A stretch of 64,000 nt of DNA from Nonomuraea soli (GCF_013761175.1 NZ_JACDUR010000001.1:1426001-1490000); one strand, 5' to 3'. Positions 7,967 to 16,856 are shown, counted from the stretch's first letter. Made by a program: numbers and translations. The notes: generated by a model not told the origin, from the letters alone.

Positions 7967-10233
7967 GTCCACTCCCTGATCTCGGGGGCGTCCTCGCCGT
8001 GCTCCCTGGTGTGGGCGCGGGCCCGCAAGCGGGCGTCGGCCATGTGCTGGCGCAGGTGAGCCTGCTCCACGGCCAGGCCGGGCACGCGGTCGATGACGTC
8101 CATGACCAGGTGGTAGCGGTCGATGTCGTTGAGCATGGCCATGTCGAACGGCGTGGTCGTGGTGCCCTCCTCCTTGTAGCCGCGCACGTGCAGGTTGGCG
8201 TGGCCGGTGCGCCGGTAGGTGAGGCGGTGGATCAGCCACGGGTAGCCGTGGAAGTTGAAGATGACCGGCTTGTCGGCGGTGAACAGGGCGTCGTACTCGG
8301 CGTCCGATAGTCCGTGGGGGTGCTCGCTCGGCGGCTGCAGCCGCATCAGGTCGACGACGTTGACGACGCGCACCTTGAGCTGCGGCAGGTGTTCGCGCAG
8401 GAGCGCGGCGGCGGCCAGGGTTTCCAGGGTGGGCACGTCTCCCGCGCAGGCCAGCACGACGTCGGGCTCTTGGCCGGCGTCGGTGGAGGCCCAGTCGATG
8501 ATGCCCAGGCCGCGGGTGCAGTGGGTGATGGCCTCGTCCATGGTGAACAGGTCGAGGACTGGCTGCTTGCCCGCCACGATCACGTTGACGTAGTCGCGGG
8601 AGCGCAGGCAGTGGTCGCCCACCGAGAGCAGGGTGTTGGCGTCGGGCGGGAGGTAGACGCGCACGACGGAGGCTTTCTTGTTGACCACGACGTCGAGGAA
8701 GCCGGGGTCCTGGTGGGAGAAGCCGTTGTGGTCCTGGCGCCACACGTGGGAGGACAGCAGGTAGTTGAGGGAGGCGATCGGCCTGCGCCAGGGGATGTCG
8801 CGGCTGGCGTCCAGCCACTTGGCGTGCTGGTTGAACATGGAGTCGATGATGTGGATGAAGGCCTCGTAGCAGTTGAACAGGCCGTGGCGGCCGGTCAGCA
8901 GGTAGCCCTCCAGCCAGCCCTGGCACAGGTGCTCGCTGAGGACCTCCATGACGCGGCCGTCGGGGGACAGGTGGTCGTCGCCGGGTTCCAGGTCGGCGTT
9001 CCAGGTGCGGTCGGTGGCCTCGAAGACGGCCTGCAGCCGGTTGGAGACGGTCTCGTCGGGTCCCATGAGGCGGAAGCTGGCGGGGTTGGCGGCGATCACG
9101 TCGCGCAGGAAGCCGCCCAGGGCGCGGGTGGGTTCGCTCTCGTGCGAGGCGGGCGCCTTGACCTCGACGGCGTGCTCGCGGAAGTCGGGCAGCACCAGCG
9201 GGCGCAGGATCTCGCCGCCGTTGGCGTGCGGGCTCCCTGACATGCGCTTGTCCGGTACGGCACGCAGCACGATCTCCCGCGGCCGCCCGTCGGCGTCGAA
9301 CAGCTCGTCGGGCCGGTAGGAGCGCATCCACTCCTCCAGCTGGGCCATGCGCTCGGGATGGTGGCGGACGTCAGCCAGGGGGACCTGGTGGGAGCGCCAG
9401 GTGCCCTCGACGCGCTGGCCGTCGACCTCGCGCGGTCCAGTCCAGCCCTTCGGCGTGCGCAGGATGATCATGGGGAGCGGCCCGCCGTCGCGCATCTCGT
9501 CGAAGACGGTGTCCAGGGTCTGGGCCATCTCCTCGTGGGAGGGCCCGACCACGTGCGGGCGGTAACCGTACCCGCGCATGAGGTCGAGCAGCTCGGATTC
9601 CGGGATGCGGGCGAGCACGGTGGGGTTGGCGATCTTGTAGCCGTTGAGGTGCAGGATCGGCAGGACCACGCCGTCACGGTCGCGGTTGAGGAACTTGTTG
9701 GAATGCCAGCTCGCGGCCAGGGGCCCGGTTTCCGCCTCGCCGTCGCCGATCACGCACGCCACGACCAGGTCGGGGTTGTCGATGGCGGCGCCGTAGGCGT
9801 GGGCCAGGGAGTAGCCGAGCTCGCCGCCCTCGTGGATGGAGCCGGGCGTCTCAGGTGCGACGTGGCTGGGGATGCCGCCGGGGAAGGAGAACTGGCGAAA
9901 CAGCCGCCGCATCCCGGCCGCGTCTCTCGAAATATCGGGATATTTCTCGCTGTAAGTGCCTTCCAGCCATGCGTGTGCCACCGCCGCCGGTCCGCCGTGT
10001 CCGGGGCCGGCGATGTAGATCATGTCCTGGTCGCGCTCGGCGATGATCCGGTTGAGGTGGGCGAAGCAGAAGTTCAGGCCCGGCGTGGTGCCCCAGTGGC
10101 CGAGCAGGCGGGGTTTGATGTGCTCGGGCCGGAGCGGCTCGGTGAGCAGCGGGTTGTCCAGGAGGTAGATCTGGCCGACGGACAGGTAGTTGGCCGCTCG
10201 CCAGTAGGCATCGATGTGCTCCAAGGTGTCCAT
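7948..10233 (-). CDS. xfp: Xylulose-5-phosphate/fructose-6-phosphate phosphoketolase
   Basis: This 761-residue thiamine diphosphate enzyme splits xylulose-5-P (or fructose-6-P) with phosphate to give acetyl-P and glyceraldehyde-3-P (or erythrose-4-P). Family features include [10 protein letters not shown] near residue 50, AGPGHGGPA near residue 80, the ThDP/metal motif GDGEAETG followed by [11 protein letters not shown], and a C-terminal XFP_C domain. Start ATG is at 10233 ([17 protein letters not shown]), as in homologues; the open frame upstream of it has no family similarity. It forms an overlapping operon with ackA, giving oxygen-independent ATP from pentose phosphates. The divergent promoter region has a near-perfect DosR-like box and a CRP-like site. 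Confidence 0.95.
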   Translation of the reverse strand: MDTLEHIDAYWRAANYLSVGQIYLLDNPLLTEPLRPEHIKPRLLGHWGTTPGLNFCFAHLNRIIAERDQDMIYIAGPGHGGPAAVAHAWLEGTYSEKYPDISRDAAGMRRLFRQFSFPGGIPSHVAPETPGSIHEGGELGYSLAHAYGAAIDNPDLVVACVIGDGEAETGPLAASWHSNKFLNRDRDGVVLPILHLNGYKIANPTVLARIPESELLDLMRGYGYRPHVVGPSHEEMAQTLDTVFDEMRDGGPLPMIILRTPKGWTGPREVDGQRVEGTWRSHQVPLADVRHHPERMAQLEEWMRSYRPDELFDADGRPREIVLRAVPDKRMSGSPHANGGEILRPLVLPDFREHAVEVKAPASHESEPTRALGGFLRDVIAANPASFRLMGPDETVSNRLQAVFEATDRTWNADLEPGDDHLSPDGRVMEVLSEHLCQGWLEGYLLTGRHGLFNCYEAFIHIIDSMFNQHAKWLDASRDIPWRRPIASLNYLLSSHVWRQDHNGFSHQDPGFLDVVVNKKASVVRVYLPPDANTLLSVGDHCLRSRDYVNVIVAGKQPVLDLFTMDEAITHCTRGLGIIDWASTDAGQEPDVVLACAGDVPTLETLAAAALLREHLPQLKVRVVNVVDLMRLQPPSEHPHGLSDAEYDALFTADKPVIFNFHGYPWLIHRLTYRRTGHANLHVRGYKEEGTTTTPFDMAMLNDIDRYHLVMDVIDRVPGLAVEQAHLRQHMADARLRARAHTREHGEDAPEIREWTWPYSS

Positions 10234-10269
10234 AAGGGGACTCTCGCCGGAGATCCTTGTCTCATACCA

Positions 10270-10283
10270 GGGACGAAAGTCCC
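10270..10283. promoter_or_regulatory. DosR/DevR-like box, complete inverted repeat
   Basis: GGGACGAAAGTCCC is a perfect 5-bp inverted repeat with a GAAA spacer, matching the core of the mycobacterial DosR consensus GGGACT-WW-AGTCCC. It sits 37 bp upstream of the phosphoketolase start on the minus strand and about 100 bp upstream of the small ORF on the plus strand. A further repeat GAGTC-CTTC-GACTC is at 10304-10317. Confidence 0.7.
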
Positions 10284-10335
10284 AGACCTTGGCGGCGCCA
10301 TGTGAGTCCTTCGACTCGGACGCCGGAGGGCACGC

Positions 10336-10355
10336 CGTGTGATGGTGGTCACACG
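10336..10355. promoter_or_regulatory. CRP/FNR-family binding site candidate
   Basis: CGTGTGA-N6-TCACACG is a perfect 7-bp inverted repeat containing TGTGA-N6-TCACA, the consensus recognised by E. coli CRP and by mycobacterial Crp (Rv3676). It lies between phosphoketolase and the small ORF, 31 bp before the small ORF start, and suggests dual input with the DosR-like box at this divergent promoter. Confidence 0.6.
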
Positions 10356-10386
10356 ACAGAAAAAGCCCTGAATGAAGGTGATCGAA

Positions 10387-10575
10387 ATGGCCGTCCTGCT
10401 GACTTCGACCTGCGTCGACAACGACCCGCTGACCGAGGCCTACTTCAGCAGGGCAGCCGGCGAGCTGGGCACGCACCGCTCCGACGGGTCCGGCTCGTGT
10501 GCCTGCTGCCGTGTCGTATGGCCCTGTCCTAAGGCCCTGGCCGCCGCCTTCCTTCTCGACATCCACAGTGCCTGA
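10387..10575 (+). CDS. Small cysteine-containing protein of unknown function
   Basis: This is a 62-residue ORF starting [20 protein letters not shown]. An AAGGTG site 6 bp before the ATG supports this start over an in-frame ATG at 10372. The middle holds a C-A-C-C-x4-P-C-P cluster (residues ~38-48), which with Cys9 gives five cysteines, perhaps a metal site. I do not recognise the family. It lies just downstream of the CRP-like and DosR-like sites and 65 bp before hsp20, so it may be the first gene of the hsp20 transcript. Confidence 0.5.
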   Translation: MAVLLTSTCVDNDPLTEAYFSRAAGELGTHRSDGSGSCACCRVVWPCPKALAAAFLLDIHSA

Positions 10576-10640
10576 AGACCCTGGGCGCGGGCTGCGCGCA
10601 GGAGTGTGCTGGAGGCGTGGGAAAAGGAAAGGAGGCTGTG

Positions 10641-11054
10641 ATGATCCTGCCAGAGCGCCGGGACACCAGGTTCGGCCTCCCGGAGCTGTTCGAGTGGCTG
10701 GAGCACCCGATGTTCGGGTTCCGCCCCTTCGGACAGGTCATCCGGGTGGAGGACTACGTGGCCGACGGCAGGTACGTGCTGCGCGCCGAGCTCCCCGGAA
10801 TCGACCCCGACAAGGATGTCGAGGTCACCGTGGGTGAGGGCGTCCTGCACATCCGGGCCGAGAAGATCCACAAGGTCACCGAGCCGCAGCGCTCGGAGTT
10901 CACCTACGGGTCGATGACCCGGACGATCCCGCTGCCGAAGGAGGCCAAGACGGACGACGTCAAGGCCACCTACAAGGGCGGCGTGCTGGAGGTCAGCGTG
11001 GGGCTGGCCGAAGGCAAGAAGACGGAAGGCCGGCGCGTCACCATCGAGCACTGA
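10641..11054 (+). CDS. Hsp20/alpha-crystallin family small heat shock protein
   Basis: The 137-residue protein has an alpha-crystallin domain at about residues 35-130: [20 protein letters not shown], then [16 protein letters not shown], and the closing beta strand motif [10 protein letters not shown] (the G-x-L motif). It acts as an ATP-independent holdase for unfolding proteins. The start ATG at 10641 has a strong AAAGGAGG 5 bp upstream. Size and domain layout match HspX/Acr-type proteins, the hallmark of mycobacterial dormancy. A strong hairpin terminator follows. Confidence 0.92.
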   Translation: MILPERRDTRFGLPELFEWLEHPMFGFRPFGQVIRVEDYVADGRYVLRAELPGIDPDKDVEVTVGEGVLHIRAEKIHKVTEPQRSEFTYGSMTRTIPLPKEAKTDDVKATYKGGVLEVSVGLAEGKKTEGRRVTIEH

Positions 11055-11063
11055 CCCTCTGAA

Positions 11064-11105
11064 GCGGTGCGGGCGGGAGAGTAACGGGGCTCCCGCCCGC
11101 ACCGC
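11064..11105 (+). terminator. Intrinsic terminator after hsp20
   Basis: A perfect 16-bp stem (11064-11079 with 11090-11105) closes a 10-base loop 10 bp after the hsp20 stop. There is no T-run, which is common in high-GC actinobacteria. Confidence 0.8.
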
Positions 11106-11118
11106 TGTCTCGTGCACA

Positions 11119-11132
11119 GGGTCCAAAGCCTC
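11119..11132. promoter_or_regulatory. Weak DosR-like box
   Basis: GGGTCCAAAGCCTC matches the GGGAC-N4-GTCCC pattern at 7 of 10 half-site positions. It lies 36 bp before the start of the single-domain USP. Weak alone; included because similar boxes precede neighbouring genes. Confidence 0.3.
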
Positions 11133-11168
11133 TGGTGGCCCCTTCAGCCACGTCCGATCGTGGATCGT

Positions 11169-11585
11169 ATGAGAAACGGACGAGTGGTGGTGGGGGTCGA
11201 CGACTCGGCCGCGTCCCGCGCCGCCCTGAGATGGGCCGAGCTGAAGGTCACGCGTGACGGAGGCGAGTTGGTCATCGTCCACGTGCACGAACCGCCGGCA
11301 GTCGCGCCCTACGCCCGGGTGCGCGGCAGAAGCGGTGGCGTTCCCGACATCGCCGCCCTGGTAGTGGTGGGCAATCCTGTGCGGGAGCTGATACGGCTTG
11401 CCGAGGACGCGGAGTTGCTGGTGCTCGGCTCGAACGCGAACACCCACCGCGATGAGCGGCTCGGAGCGGTCCTGATGGCCTGTCTCCTCCATGCGCCGTG
11501 CCCCGTGGTCGTGGTGTCGCCGCAACCGGCGGACGACCCTGCTCAGAGGAGCCTTTCGGCACTGCCCGCCGCCTCCCTCCGCTGA
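11169..11585 (+). CDS. Single-domain universal stress protein
   Basis: The 138-residue protein starts MRNGRVVVGVDDSAASRAALRW, a typical UspA first strand and helix. The usual G-x2-G-x9-G-S/T ATP loop is replaced by GSNANTHRDERLGAV, so it probably does not bind ATP as other USPs here do. The C-terminal strand CPVVVVS is preserved. No good Shine-Dalgarno is visible before the ATG at 11169; the N-terminal motif decides the start. It sits between the hsp20 terminator and a small membrane protein gene. Confidence 0.75.
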   Translation: MRNGRVVVGVDDSAASRAALRWAELKVTRDGGELVIVHVHEPPAVAPYARVRGRSGGVPDIAALVVVGNPVRELIRLAEDAELLVLGSNANTHRDERLGAVLMACLLHAPCPVVVVSPQPADDPAQRSLSALPAASLR

Positions 11586-11615
11586 CACTCTCGGAAGGGA
11601 AGGGAGGTGGACAGG

Positions 11616-11969
11616 ATGAGGCTGACCTGGAAGGACGCGGTGGCGACGATCTCCGCGGCCGCCGTCGTCGCGGTCTACGTCATGTTCCTGACCGGAGCGG
11701 ACGTGCCGATCGTCGACAGCGTGCGCGGCGCGACAGGCACGATCCTGTTCCTCGGCATGGTCGGCGGCTGCGCCATGAGCCGCGCCGACGTGCCCAAGGG
11801 CGCCTACACCGTGCTCACGGGCATGTTGGGGACGGTCGCGCTGCTGGCCGCCGCGGTCGCGCTGATCGCCGACGCGGAGATCGCGTTGCTGGTCTTCGTT
11901 GTCGCGACGCTCGCCCTGTGGGCGGTGGCGACCGTACGGCACGCGGCCACGCCCATGGTGAAGGTGTGA
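11616..11969 (+). CDS. Small integral membrane protein
   Basis: A 117-residue protein with about four hydrophobic helices (AVATISAAAVVAVYVMFLTG, GTILFLGMVGG, VLTGMLGTVALLAAAVALI, IALLVFVVATLALWAVATV). I cannot assign a family or function. The ATG at 11616 is 8 bp after GGAGG; an in-frame GTG at 11607 overlaps that site and is less likely. It lies 31 bp after the USP stop, so the two may be co-transcribed. Confidence 0.65.
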   Translation: MRLTWKDAVATISAAAVVAVYVMFLTGADVPIVDSVRGATGTILFLGMVGGCAMSRADVPKGAYTVLTGMLGTVALLAAAVALIADAEIALLVFVVATLALWAVATVRHAATPMVKV

Positions 11970-11972
11970 GTC

Positions 11973-12008
11973 GGGCCGAAGGTCCCGCTGACGCGGGCCC
12001 TTCGGCTC
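11973..12008. promoter_or_regulatory. Pair of DosR-like boxes before the P-type ATPase
   Basis: GGGCCGAAGGTCCC (11973-11986; 9 of 10 half-site matches) and GGGCCCTTCGGCTC (11995-12008) have centres exactly 22 bp apart and end 36 bp before the ATPase start. The two boxes are also partly complementary, so the segment could fold as a hairpin and act as a terminator for the upstream gene. Both readings are possible. Confidence 0.5.
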
Positions 12009-12044
12009 ACGCCTGCCCGGCCCCGCCGATGATCTGGTGAAGGC

Positions 12045-14492
12045 ATGACTGTCGTGAACGAGCTGTCCGCCCATGCTGCCGCGCGCCTGCTGGCCGAGGT
12101 GGGCCCCAACGAGCTCCCGCAGCCGTCGCAGCCCTCGCTGCCCGCCCGCGCCGCGCGGCACCTGGCCGATCCGCTGTCGCTGCTCCTGCTGGTGGCCGGG
12201 CTGGTGACCCTGGGAGTTCTGGGGGAGATCCCGGAAGGTGCGGCCATTTTGACGATCCTCCTGGTCAACGTGGTGATCGGGGTGAGCCAGGAGGTCAGGG
12301 CGGAGCGCGCCGTCAAAGCGCTCAGGACGTTGACGGCGCCCATGGCCAAGGTCCGCCGCGACGGCATGACCGTGCGGCTGCCCGCCGTACAGGTCGTTCC
12401 CGGTGACGTGATCGAGCTGGCCGCGGGGGATCGTGTGCCCGCGGACGCCCGCGTGGTGGAGGCCTCGGCGCTCGCAGCCGACGAGGCGATGCTGACCGGG
12501 GAGTCGCAGTCGGCGGCCAAACGGGCGGGCGGAGCGACCGACGGGCCCCTGGGGGATCGCGACGGCGCCCTGTATTCGGGCACGCTGGTCGTGCGCGGCT
12601 CGGGCGTCGCGATCGTCGAGCGCACCGGCGCGCACACCGAGATCGGCCACATCGCCGCGGCCCTGGAGGGCACGGTCAAGGGGCCACTGGAGATCGAGCT
12701 GGCGCGAGTCTCCCGGCGCATCGGCGTTCTGGCGGTGGCGGCCGGGGTGCTGATGGTCGTCCTCGGCCTCACCAGGGGCGGGATAGCTCCGCTGGACCTG
12801 GTCCTGGCCGGAGTCGCCCTCGCCATCGCGGCCGTACCCGAGAGCATGGCGGCGGCCGTGACCACGGCCCTCGCACTCGGATCGCAGCGTATGGCCCGGC
12901 TGGGCGTGATCGTCCGGCGCCTGTCGGCGATCCAGGCACTCGGCGCGACCACGGTGATCGCCTCCGACAAGACCGGCACGCTGACCACCGGACGCCTCAC
13001 CGTCACCGACTCGCTGTCCCACCCCTGGCTCGCGGCACTTCGGTGCAACGACGCCCGCGACGGGCTGGGCGACGCGGTCGACGTGGCGCTGGCCATCGCG
13101 GCCGACCGGCGGGGGGTACGGCTGCCGCCGGGCGAACAGCGGCTGACCACCCGGCCGTTCGACGCCGAGACCCGCAGCATGGCGGTGATCACGGACGGGC
13201 CTCTGCTCACCGTCAAAGGAGCACCGGAGGTGGTGCTCGCCCGCTGCGTCCAGGACGAGGAGACGGTACGGCTGGAGCGAGCCGTATCCGGTCTCGCCCG
13301 GCGCGGGCTGCGGGTCCTGGCCCTGGCCGAGAAGCGCACGGACGACCTGGACGCCGACGGGCTGACAGCGGTCGGCCTGGTGGCGCTCAGCGATGAGATC
13401 CGCCCCTCGGCCCGGCAGGCCGTGGCCGACTGCCGCCGGGCCGGCATTCGTGTGATCATGGTGACCGGTGATCACGCCGACACGGCGCGCGCCGTCGCGG
13501 AGCGCATCGGGATCGAGGCGGAACCGGTCGTGACAGGCTCGGAGCTCGGAGCCGACCGGGCGGAGCGGTTGCGCGCGGCAGGGGTTCTCGCCAGGGTCGA
13601 TCCCGCGACCAAGCTCGACCTGGTCTGCGCCCTTCGCGAGCGTGGCGAGGTGGTCGCGATGACCGGTGACGGCGTCAACGACGCGCCCGCGCTCAGGCAC
13701 GCCGACGTAGGCGTGGCCATGGCGGGCGATGAGGGCACCGACGTGGCGCGGGAGGCGGCCGCCGTCGTCGTCACCAACGGTGAGCTCGGCACGATCGTCT
13801 CCGGCGTGCGCGAAGGGCGTCGCCTCCACCACAACGTCTCCTCGATGATCGGCTACCTGCTAGCGGGCAACCTCGCCGAGATCTTCCTCGTCCTCGTCGG
13901 CCTGTTCGCCTGGCCCGACCTCGTCATCCCGCTGCTGCCGGTGCATCTGCTCTGGATCAATCTCGTGCTCGACGGCATCCCCGCCATCGCTCTGGGCGTC
14001 GACCGCGCGGCCGGAGACCCGCTGGAGACCAGAACCGGCCGGTTGTTGTCGGGGCGTGTGCTCGCCCGCATCGCCGTACGCTCGCTGGTGGTCGGCGCGC
14101 TCGTCTTCGCCGCGATCGAGGCGGCCAGAAGGCTCGGCTGGAGCGAGGAGCAGGTACGCACCCAGGCCGTGCTGACGCTGGTGTTCGCCCGCCTGACGCT
14201 GGCCTACGTCGTGCGGGCTCGCCGCTGGACGTTCGAGAGGGGCTGGTGGCGCGGCAGGGCGGTGCTGGTCGCCGTCGCCGGCACGGCGGCGCTCCAGGCC
14301 GTCCTCACCCTGGTGGCGCCGCTTGGCCTGCTGCTGGCCCTGGTGCCGATCCCGCCCGCTGGATGGGCGATGGCGGCGGGCGCCGCGGCGCTCACGCCGT
14401 TGGTCTGCGACCTGCTGGGCCGGAGGTCCCGAGCTTCAGGGTCGTTCGCCCGCAGCGACAGCGGGGCCTCTCGCGGTGCGATAGAGGCATGA
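12045..14492 (+). CDS. Cation-transporting P-type ATPase (CtpF/PMCA-like)
   Basis: The 815-residue P2-type ATPase pumps cations across the plasma membrane using ATP. Seen in order: N-terminal cation ATPase domain (AARLLAEVGPNELP), TGES actuator loop at residue ~151, membrane motif AAVPESM, phosphorylation motif DKTGTLT at residue 308, a shortened nucleotide-binding domain with KGAPE, hinge motif TGDGVND at residue ~540, and a C-terminal block of membrane helices. The AAVPES motif places it with Ca/Mn/Na-type rather than heavy-metal pumps. CtpF (Rv1997), its closest functional comparison, is DosR-regulated. The stop overlaps the next USP start (ATGA). Confidence 0.92.
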   Translation: MTVVNELSAHAAARLLAEVGPNELPQPSQPSLPARAARHLADPLSLLLLVAGLVTLGVLGEIPEGAAILTILLVNVVIGVSQEVRAERAVKALRTLTAPMAKVRRDGMTVRLPAVQVVPGDVIELAAGDRVPADARVVEASALAADEAMLTGESQSAAKRAGGATDGPLGDRDGALYSGTLVVRGSGVAIVERTGAHTEIGHIAAALEGTVKGPLEIELARVSRRIGVLAVAAGVLMVVLGLTRGGIAPLDLVLAGVALAIAAVPESMAAAVTTALALGSQRMARLGVIVRRLSAIQALGATTVIASDKTGTLTTGRLTVTDSLSHPWLAALRCNDARDGLGDAVDVALAIAADRRGVRLPPGEQRLTTRPFDAETRSMAVITDGPLLTVKGAPEVVLARCVQDEETVRLERAVSGLARRGLRVLALAEKRTDDLDADGLTAVGLVALSDEIRPSARQAVADCRRAGIRVIMVTGDHADTARAVAERIGIEAEPVVTGSELGADRAERLRAAGVLARVDPATKLDLVCALRERGEVVAMTGDGVNDAPALRHADVGVAMAGDEGTDVAREAAAVVVTNGELGTIVSGVREGRRLHHNVSSMIGYLLAGNLAEIFLVLVGLFAWPDLVIPLLPVHLLWINLVLDGIPAIALGVDRAAGDPLETRTGRLLSGRVLARIAVRSLVVGALVFAAIEAARRLGWSEEQVRTQAVLTLVFARLTLAYVVRARRWTFERGWWRGRAVLVAVAGTAALQAVLTLVAPLGLLLALVPIPPAGWAMAAGAAALTPLVCDLLGRRSRASGSFARSDSGASRGAIEA

Positions 14493-15343
14493 ACAGACAC
14501 ATCATCGTCGGCACAGACGGCTCCCCCGCGGCGACCGACGCCGTGCGGTGGGCGGCGACCGAAGCGGCGCGCACCGGGCGGCCGCTGCACATCGTCCACG
14601 TCAGCGGCGTGTGGGCCTACGACCTCCCCACCCGCAACGCGCTCAGCACCATCGAGGAACTGCGTCACCACGAGGGCGCGATCCTGGCCGAAGCGGCCCG
14701 CGTCGCCCGGAAGGAGGCGGACGTCGAAGTGACGACGGCCGTGGTCTGGGGCAAGGTGAACATCGCCCTGCAGCGCGCGTCCGCGAAAGCGGACCTGCTG
14801 GTGGTGGGCACTCATGGGCACAGCTGGACGGCCTCCCTGCGCATCGGCTCCACGGCCGCCTCCATCGCCGCGCACGCCGCCTGCCCTGTGGTCGTCGTTC
14901 CCGGATTCGTGCACGAGCCGCATGAGGAAATCGTGGTCGGCTTCGACGAGGACACGAGCGGCGCGCTCGACTACGCCTTCGCGGAGGCGTCGCGCCGCGG
15001 AGTCCGGTTGCGCGCCATCCATGCCTGGCAGCCCCCTGCCTTCTCTCCGTTCATCGCCGGCTGGCCGCCCATGTACCAGGGCGTGTTCGACGCGGCCAAG
15101 GAACGGGCCCGCCGCATGCTCCAGCCCTGGCGCGACCGGTACCCGCACGTCGAGCTGATCGAGGAGACCGTCTGCGGCAGCGCCGCAGCCGCGCTACGCG
15201 GAGCCTCGGCCCGCGCCGACCTGCTCGTCGTGGGCTCGCGCAAGGCCTTCCTCGGCTCGGTCACCAACGCCGTGCTCCACCACGCGCGCTGCCCCGTCGC
15301 GGTCGTGCAGCATGCCAAGGTCCACGCCGTGAGCGCGCCATGA
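14489..15343 (+). CDS. Universal stress protein, two UspA domains
   Basis: This is a 284-residue tandem UspA protein starting MNRHIIVGTDGSPAATDAV. Domain 1 has an ATP loop (GTHG-x9-GS); domain 2 has a shortened loop (GSRKAFLGSV) that lacks the motif. It overlaps the P-type ATPase stop and the next start, both by ATGA, so these three genes form one tightly coupled operon. Confidence 0.9.
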   Translation: MNRHIIVGTDGSPAATDAVRWAATEAARTGRPLHIVHVSGVWAYDLPTRNALSTIEELRHHEGAILAEAARVARKEADVEVTTAVVWGKVNIALQRASAKADLLVVGTHGHSWTASLRIGSTAASIAAHAACPVVVVPGFVHEPHEEIVVGFDEDTSGALDYAFAEASRRGVRLRAIHAWQPPAFSPFIAGWPPMYQGVFDAAKERARRMLQPWRDRYPHVELIEETVCGSAAAALRGASARADLLVVGSRKAFLGSVTNAVLHHARCPVAVVQHAKVHAVSAP

Positions 15344-16071
15344 GCCTCGTCATCGCCCCTGCCGCGCTCACCGACCAGGCGACCGGCGACTGGGCGCACT
15401 TCCAGCAGGAGACCCCCGAGCCCGAGCCGTTCGACCCGGCCGCCGCCGACCGGCTGCCGGAGCCCGCACGCCGATGGGTACGGCACGCGATCCGTCCCGG
15501 CGCACCCCTGCGACGCTCGGTCGTTTTCCACACCCACGGGATGATCAAGCTGGGCTCCTGGCGCTCGTTCGACGCCCACCAGGCGCTGACGCCCTTCGAC
15601 GGCTACGTCTGGGCCGCGCGCACCGGTCTGATCCGGGGGTTCGACCGGTATCGCGCCGGTGAGGGCGAGATGCGCTGGCGCCTGCTGGGCCTGTTCCCGG
15701 TCATGTCGCAGCGTGGCCGGGACGTCAGCAGGAGCGCGGCGGGGCGGCTGGCCGGGGAGTTCGTCATGGCTCCGGCCAGCGCGCTCGACCCGCGAATCGT
15801 GTGGAAGCCCGTCGACGACCGCAGGGTCGTGGCGGTCGTTCCAGGCGGCAACGATGTCACGCTCACGATCGCCGGCTCGGGGCGGCTGGAAGCGGTGTCG
15901 CTGCAGCGCTGGGGCAACCCCGACGGCGGCGCGCCCCGCTACCTGACCTTCGCCGCCGCCATGCTGGACGAGGTCACCTTCGACGGCTACACCATCCCGG
16001 CCGAGGTGCGCGGCTCGTGGGACGGGGACGAGTTCATCTGGTACGTGATCGACGAAGCCATCTTCCGCTGA
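15340..16071 (+). CDS. DUF6544-like protein of unknown function
   Basis: The 243-residue soluble protein has the family landmarks LPEPARRWVRHAI near the N-terminus, GMIKLGSWRSFDAHQ, RYRAGEGEMRWRLLGLFPVMSQRG, and a C-terminal GYTIPAEVRGSWDGDEF. I read these as DUF6544 (formerly DUF6920), with no known activity. Third gene of the ATPase-USP operon (ATGA overlap). No transmembrane helix or signal peptide is evident. Confidence 0.65.
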   Translation: MSLVIAPAALTDQATGDWAHFQQETPEPEPFDPAAADRLPEPARRWVRHAIRPGAPLRRSVVFHTHGMIKLGSWRSFDAHQALTPFDGYVWAARTGLIRGFDRYRAGEGEMRWRLLGLFPVMSQRGRDVSRSAAGRLAGEFVMAPASALDPRIVWKPVDDRRVVAVVPGGNDVTLTIAGSGRLEAVSLQRWGNPDGGAPRYLTFAAAMLDEVTFDGYTIPAEVRGSWDGDEFIWYVIDEAIFR

Positions 16072-16162
16072 GTGGCGGGTGCCGGCTTGACCAACCACGC
16101 GTCCCCCTTGGGCCGAGAAGCGTAGCTGGTCAGGCAGCCGGCCGATCACACACGATCGACGT

Positions 16163-16642
16163 TCAGGCGTCAGGACGAATCCGGAAGACGGGCAGGTCGG
16201 CGGCCACCCGGTCGTAGTCTGCGGCCGGCGAATCCAGTGCCAGGGGCACATGCGGCCTCGCTCCGGGCGCGACCTGCAGATAACGCCGGACAACGGGTCC
16301 CCGGGCGGCGGGAGGAACCGCCTCCAACCGCACCCTCTCTCGGCGGCCGTGCCGCAGGACCGCCCGGTCTCCGGCGGCGCGCACGTTGGCCACCCAGTTG
16401 GCGCCCCCGCCGAGCATGGCCACCAGGTAGCGTTCTCCGCCGTAGTCCGCCACGACCAGGGGAAGGCGGATCAGCTTGCCGGAGACGCGTCCCGGCACTT
16501 CCAGCGTGACCAGGCGCTCGGGCATGATCAGGCCCGTGTCGTGCACGGCCACCTGGATCCGGTTGAGCACCCTGCAGAGCCGGTTCGGGCGCCCGCCGCG
16601 GTAAAGCCAGCGGATGTACCGTCCGTGCAGGCCGCTAGACAT
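16163..16642 (-). CDS. Ddn-like deazaflavin (F420)-dependent nitroreductase family protein
   Basis: The 159-residue protein has the hallmarks of the Ddn/FDOR-B family: RVSGKLIRLPLVVADYGGERYLVAMLGG, then the ANWVANVRAAG motif ('W-x-N-x-R-x-A') that lines the F420 pocket. Relatives reduce quinones, unsaturated lipids or nitro compounds with F420H2. A related DosR-regulon member in M. tuberculosis (Rv3131) is also a nitroreductase, but of a different fold. It is transcribed divergently from the first WS/DGAT gene. Confidence 0.85.
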   Translation of the reverse strand: MSSGLHGRYIRWLYRGGRPNRLCRVLNRIQVAVHDTGLIMPERLVTLEVPGRVSGKLIRLPLVVADYGGERYLVAMLGGGANWVANVRAAGDRAVLRHGRRERVRLEAVPPAARGPVVRRYLQVAPGARPHVPLALDSPAADYDRVAADLPVFRIRPDA

Positions 16643-16678
16643 GGGCGGTCAGGAAGGGCGTGACACCTGCGACGGTGA

Positions 16679-16692
16679 CGACCTTCGGGTCG
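16679..16692. promoter_or_regulatory. DosR-like box before the Ddn-like gene
   Basis: CGACCTTCGGGTCG is an inverted repeat whose minus-strand reading contains CGAAGGTC, the core shared with the boxes at 4230, 11973 and 19850. It lies about 37 bp upstream of the minus-strand start. Confidence 0.35.
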
Positions 16693-16785
16693 ATGCGTGT
16701 GACAAGGCTGTTCACGGGTCCTCCGGGTGCGCGGGTGGGCGATGTCTCACGCCCACACTGTCGGCTCCGCCGTACCCCGGAGACA

Positions 16786-16821
16786 GAGACCAAAGTCCTT
16801 CCCCTGAGGGCTGAACAGCCC
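16786..16821. promoter_or_regulatory. Pair of DosR-like boxes before the WS/DGAT operon
   Basis: GAGACCAAAGTCCT (16786-16799) and GGGCTGAACAGCCC (16808-16821) have centres 22 bp apart. The second is part of a perfect 8-bp inverted repeat, GAGGGCTG-AA-CAGCCCTC (16806-16823). The downstream box ends 35 bp before the first WS/DGAT start. Confidence 0.5.
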
Positions 16822-16856
16822 TCACCTTCGAGGGGATCCCGGCGGAGGCTGGGGGT

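Noticed and set aside
11973..12008. Hairpin read only as a terminator of the small membrane protein gene
   Set aside because: Terminator function is possible, but the two 14-bp boxes match the island motif with the same 22-bp spacing seen at other promoters, so the regulatory reading was listed first.
10440..13832. Very long open frame (1130 codons) on the minus strand opposite hsp20, USP and the P-type ATPase
   Set aside because: It lies antisense to well-recognised genes and its translation is rich in Arg, Gly, His and Pro with no domain; a GC-bias shadow.
14425..14460. DosR-like box before the USP at 14489
   Set aside because: GGGTCGTTCGCCC inside the ATPase 3' end is too weak, and the USP is translationally coupled to the ATPase and needs no promoter.
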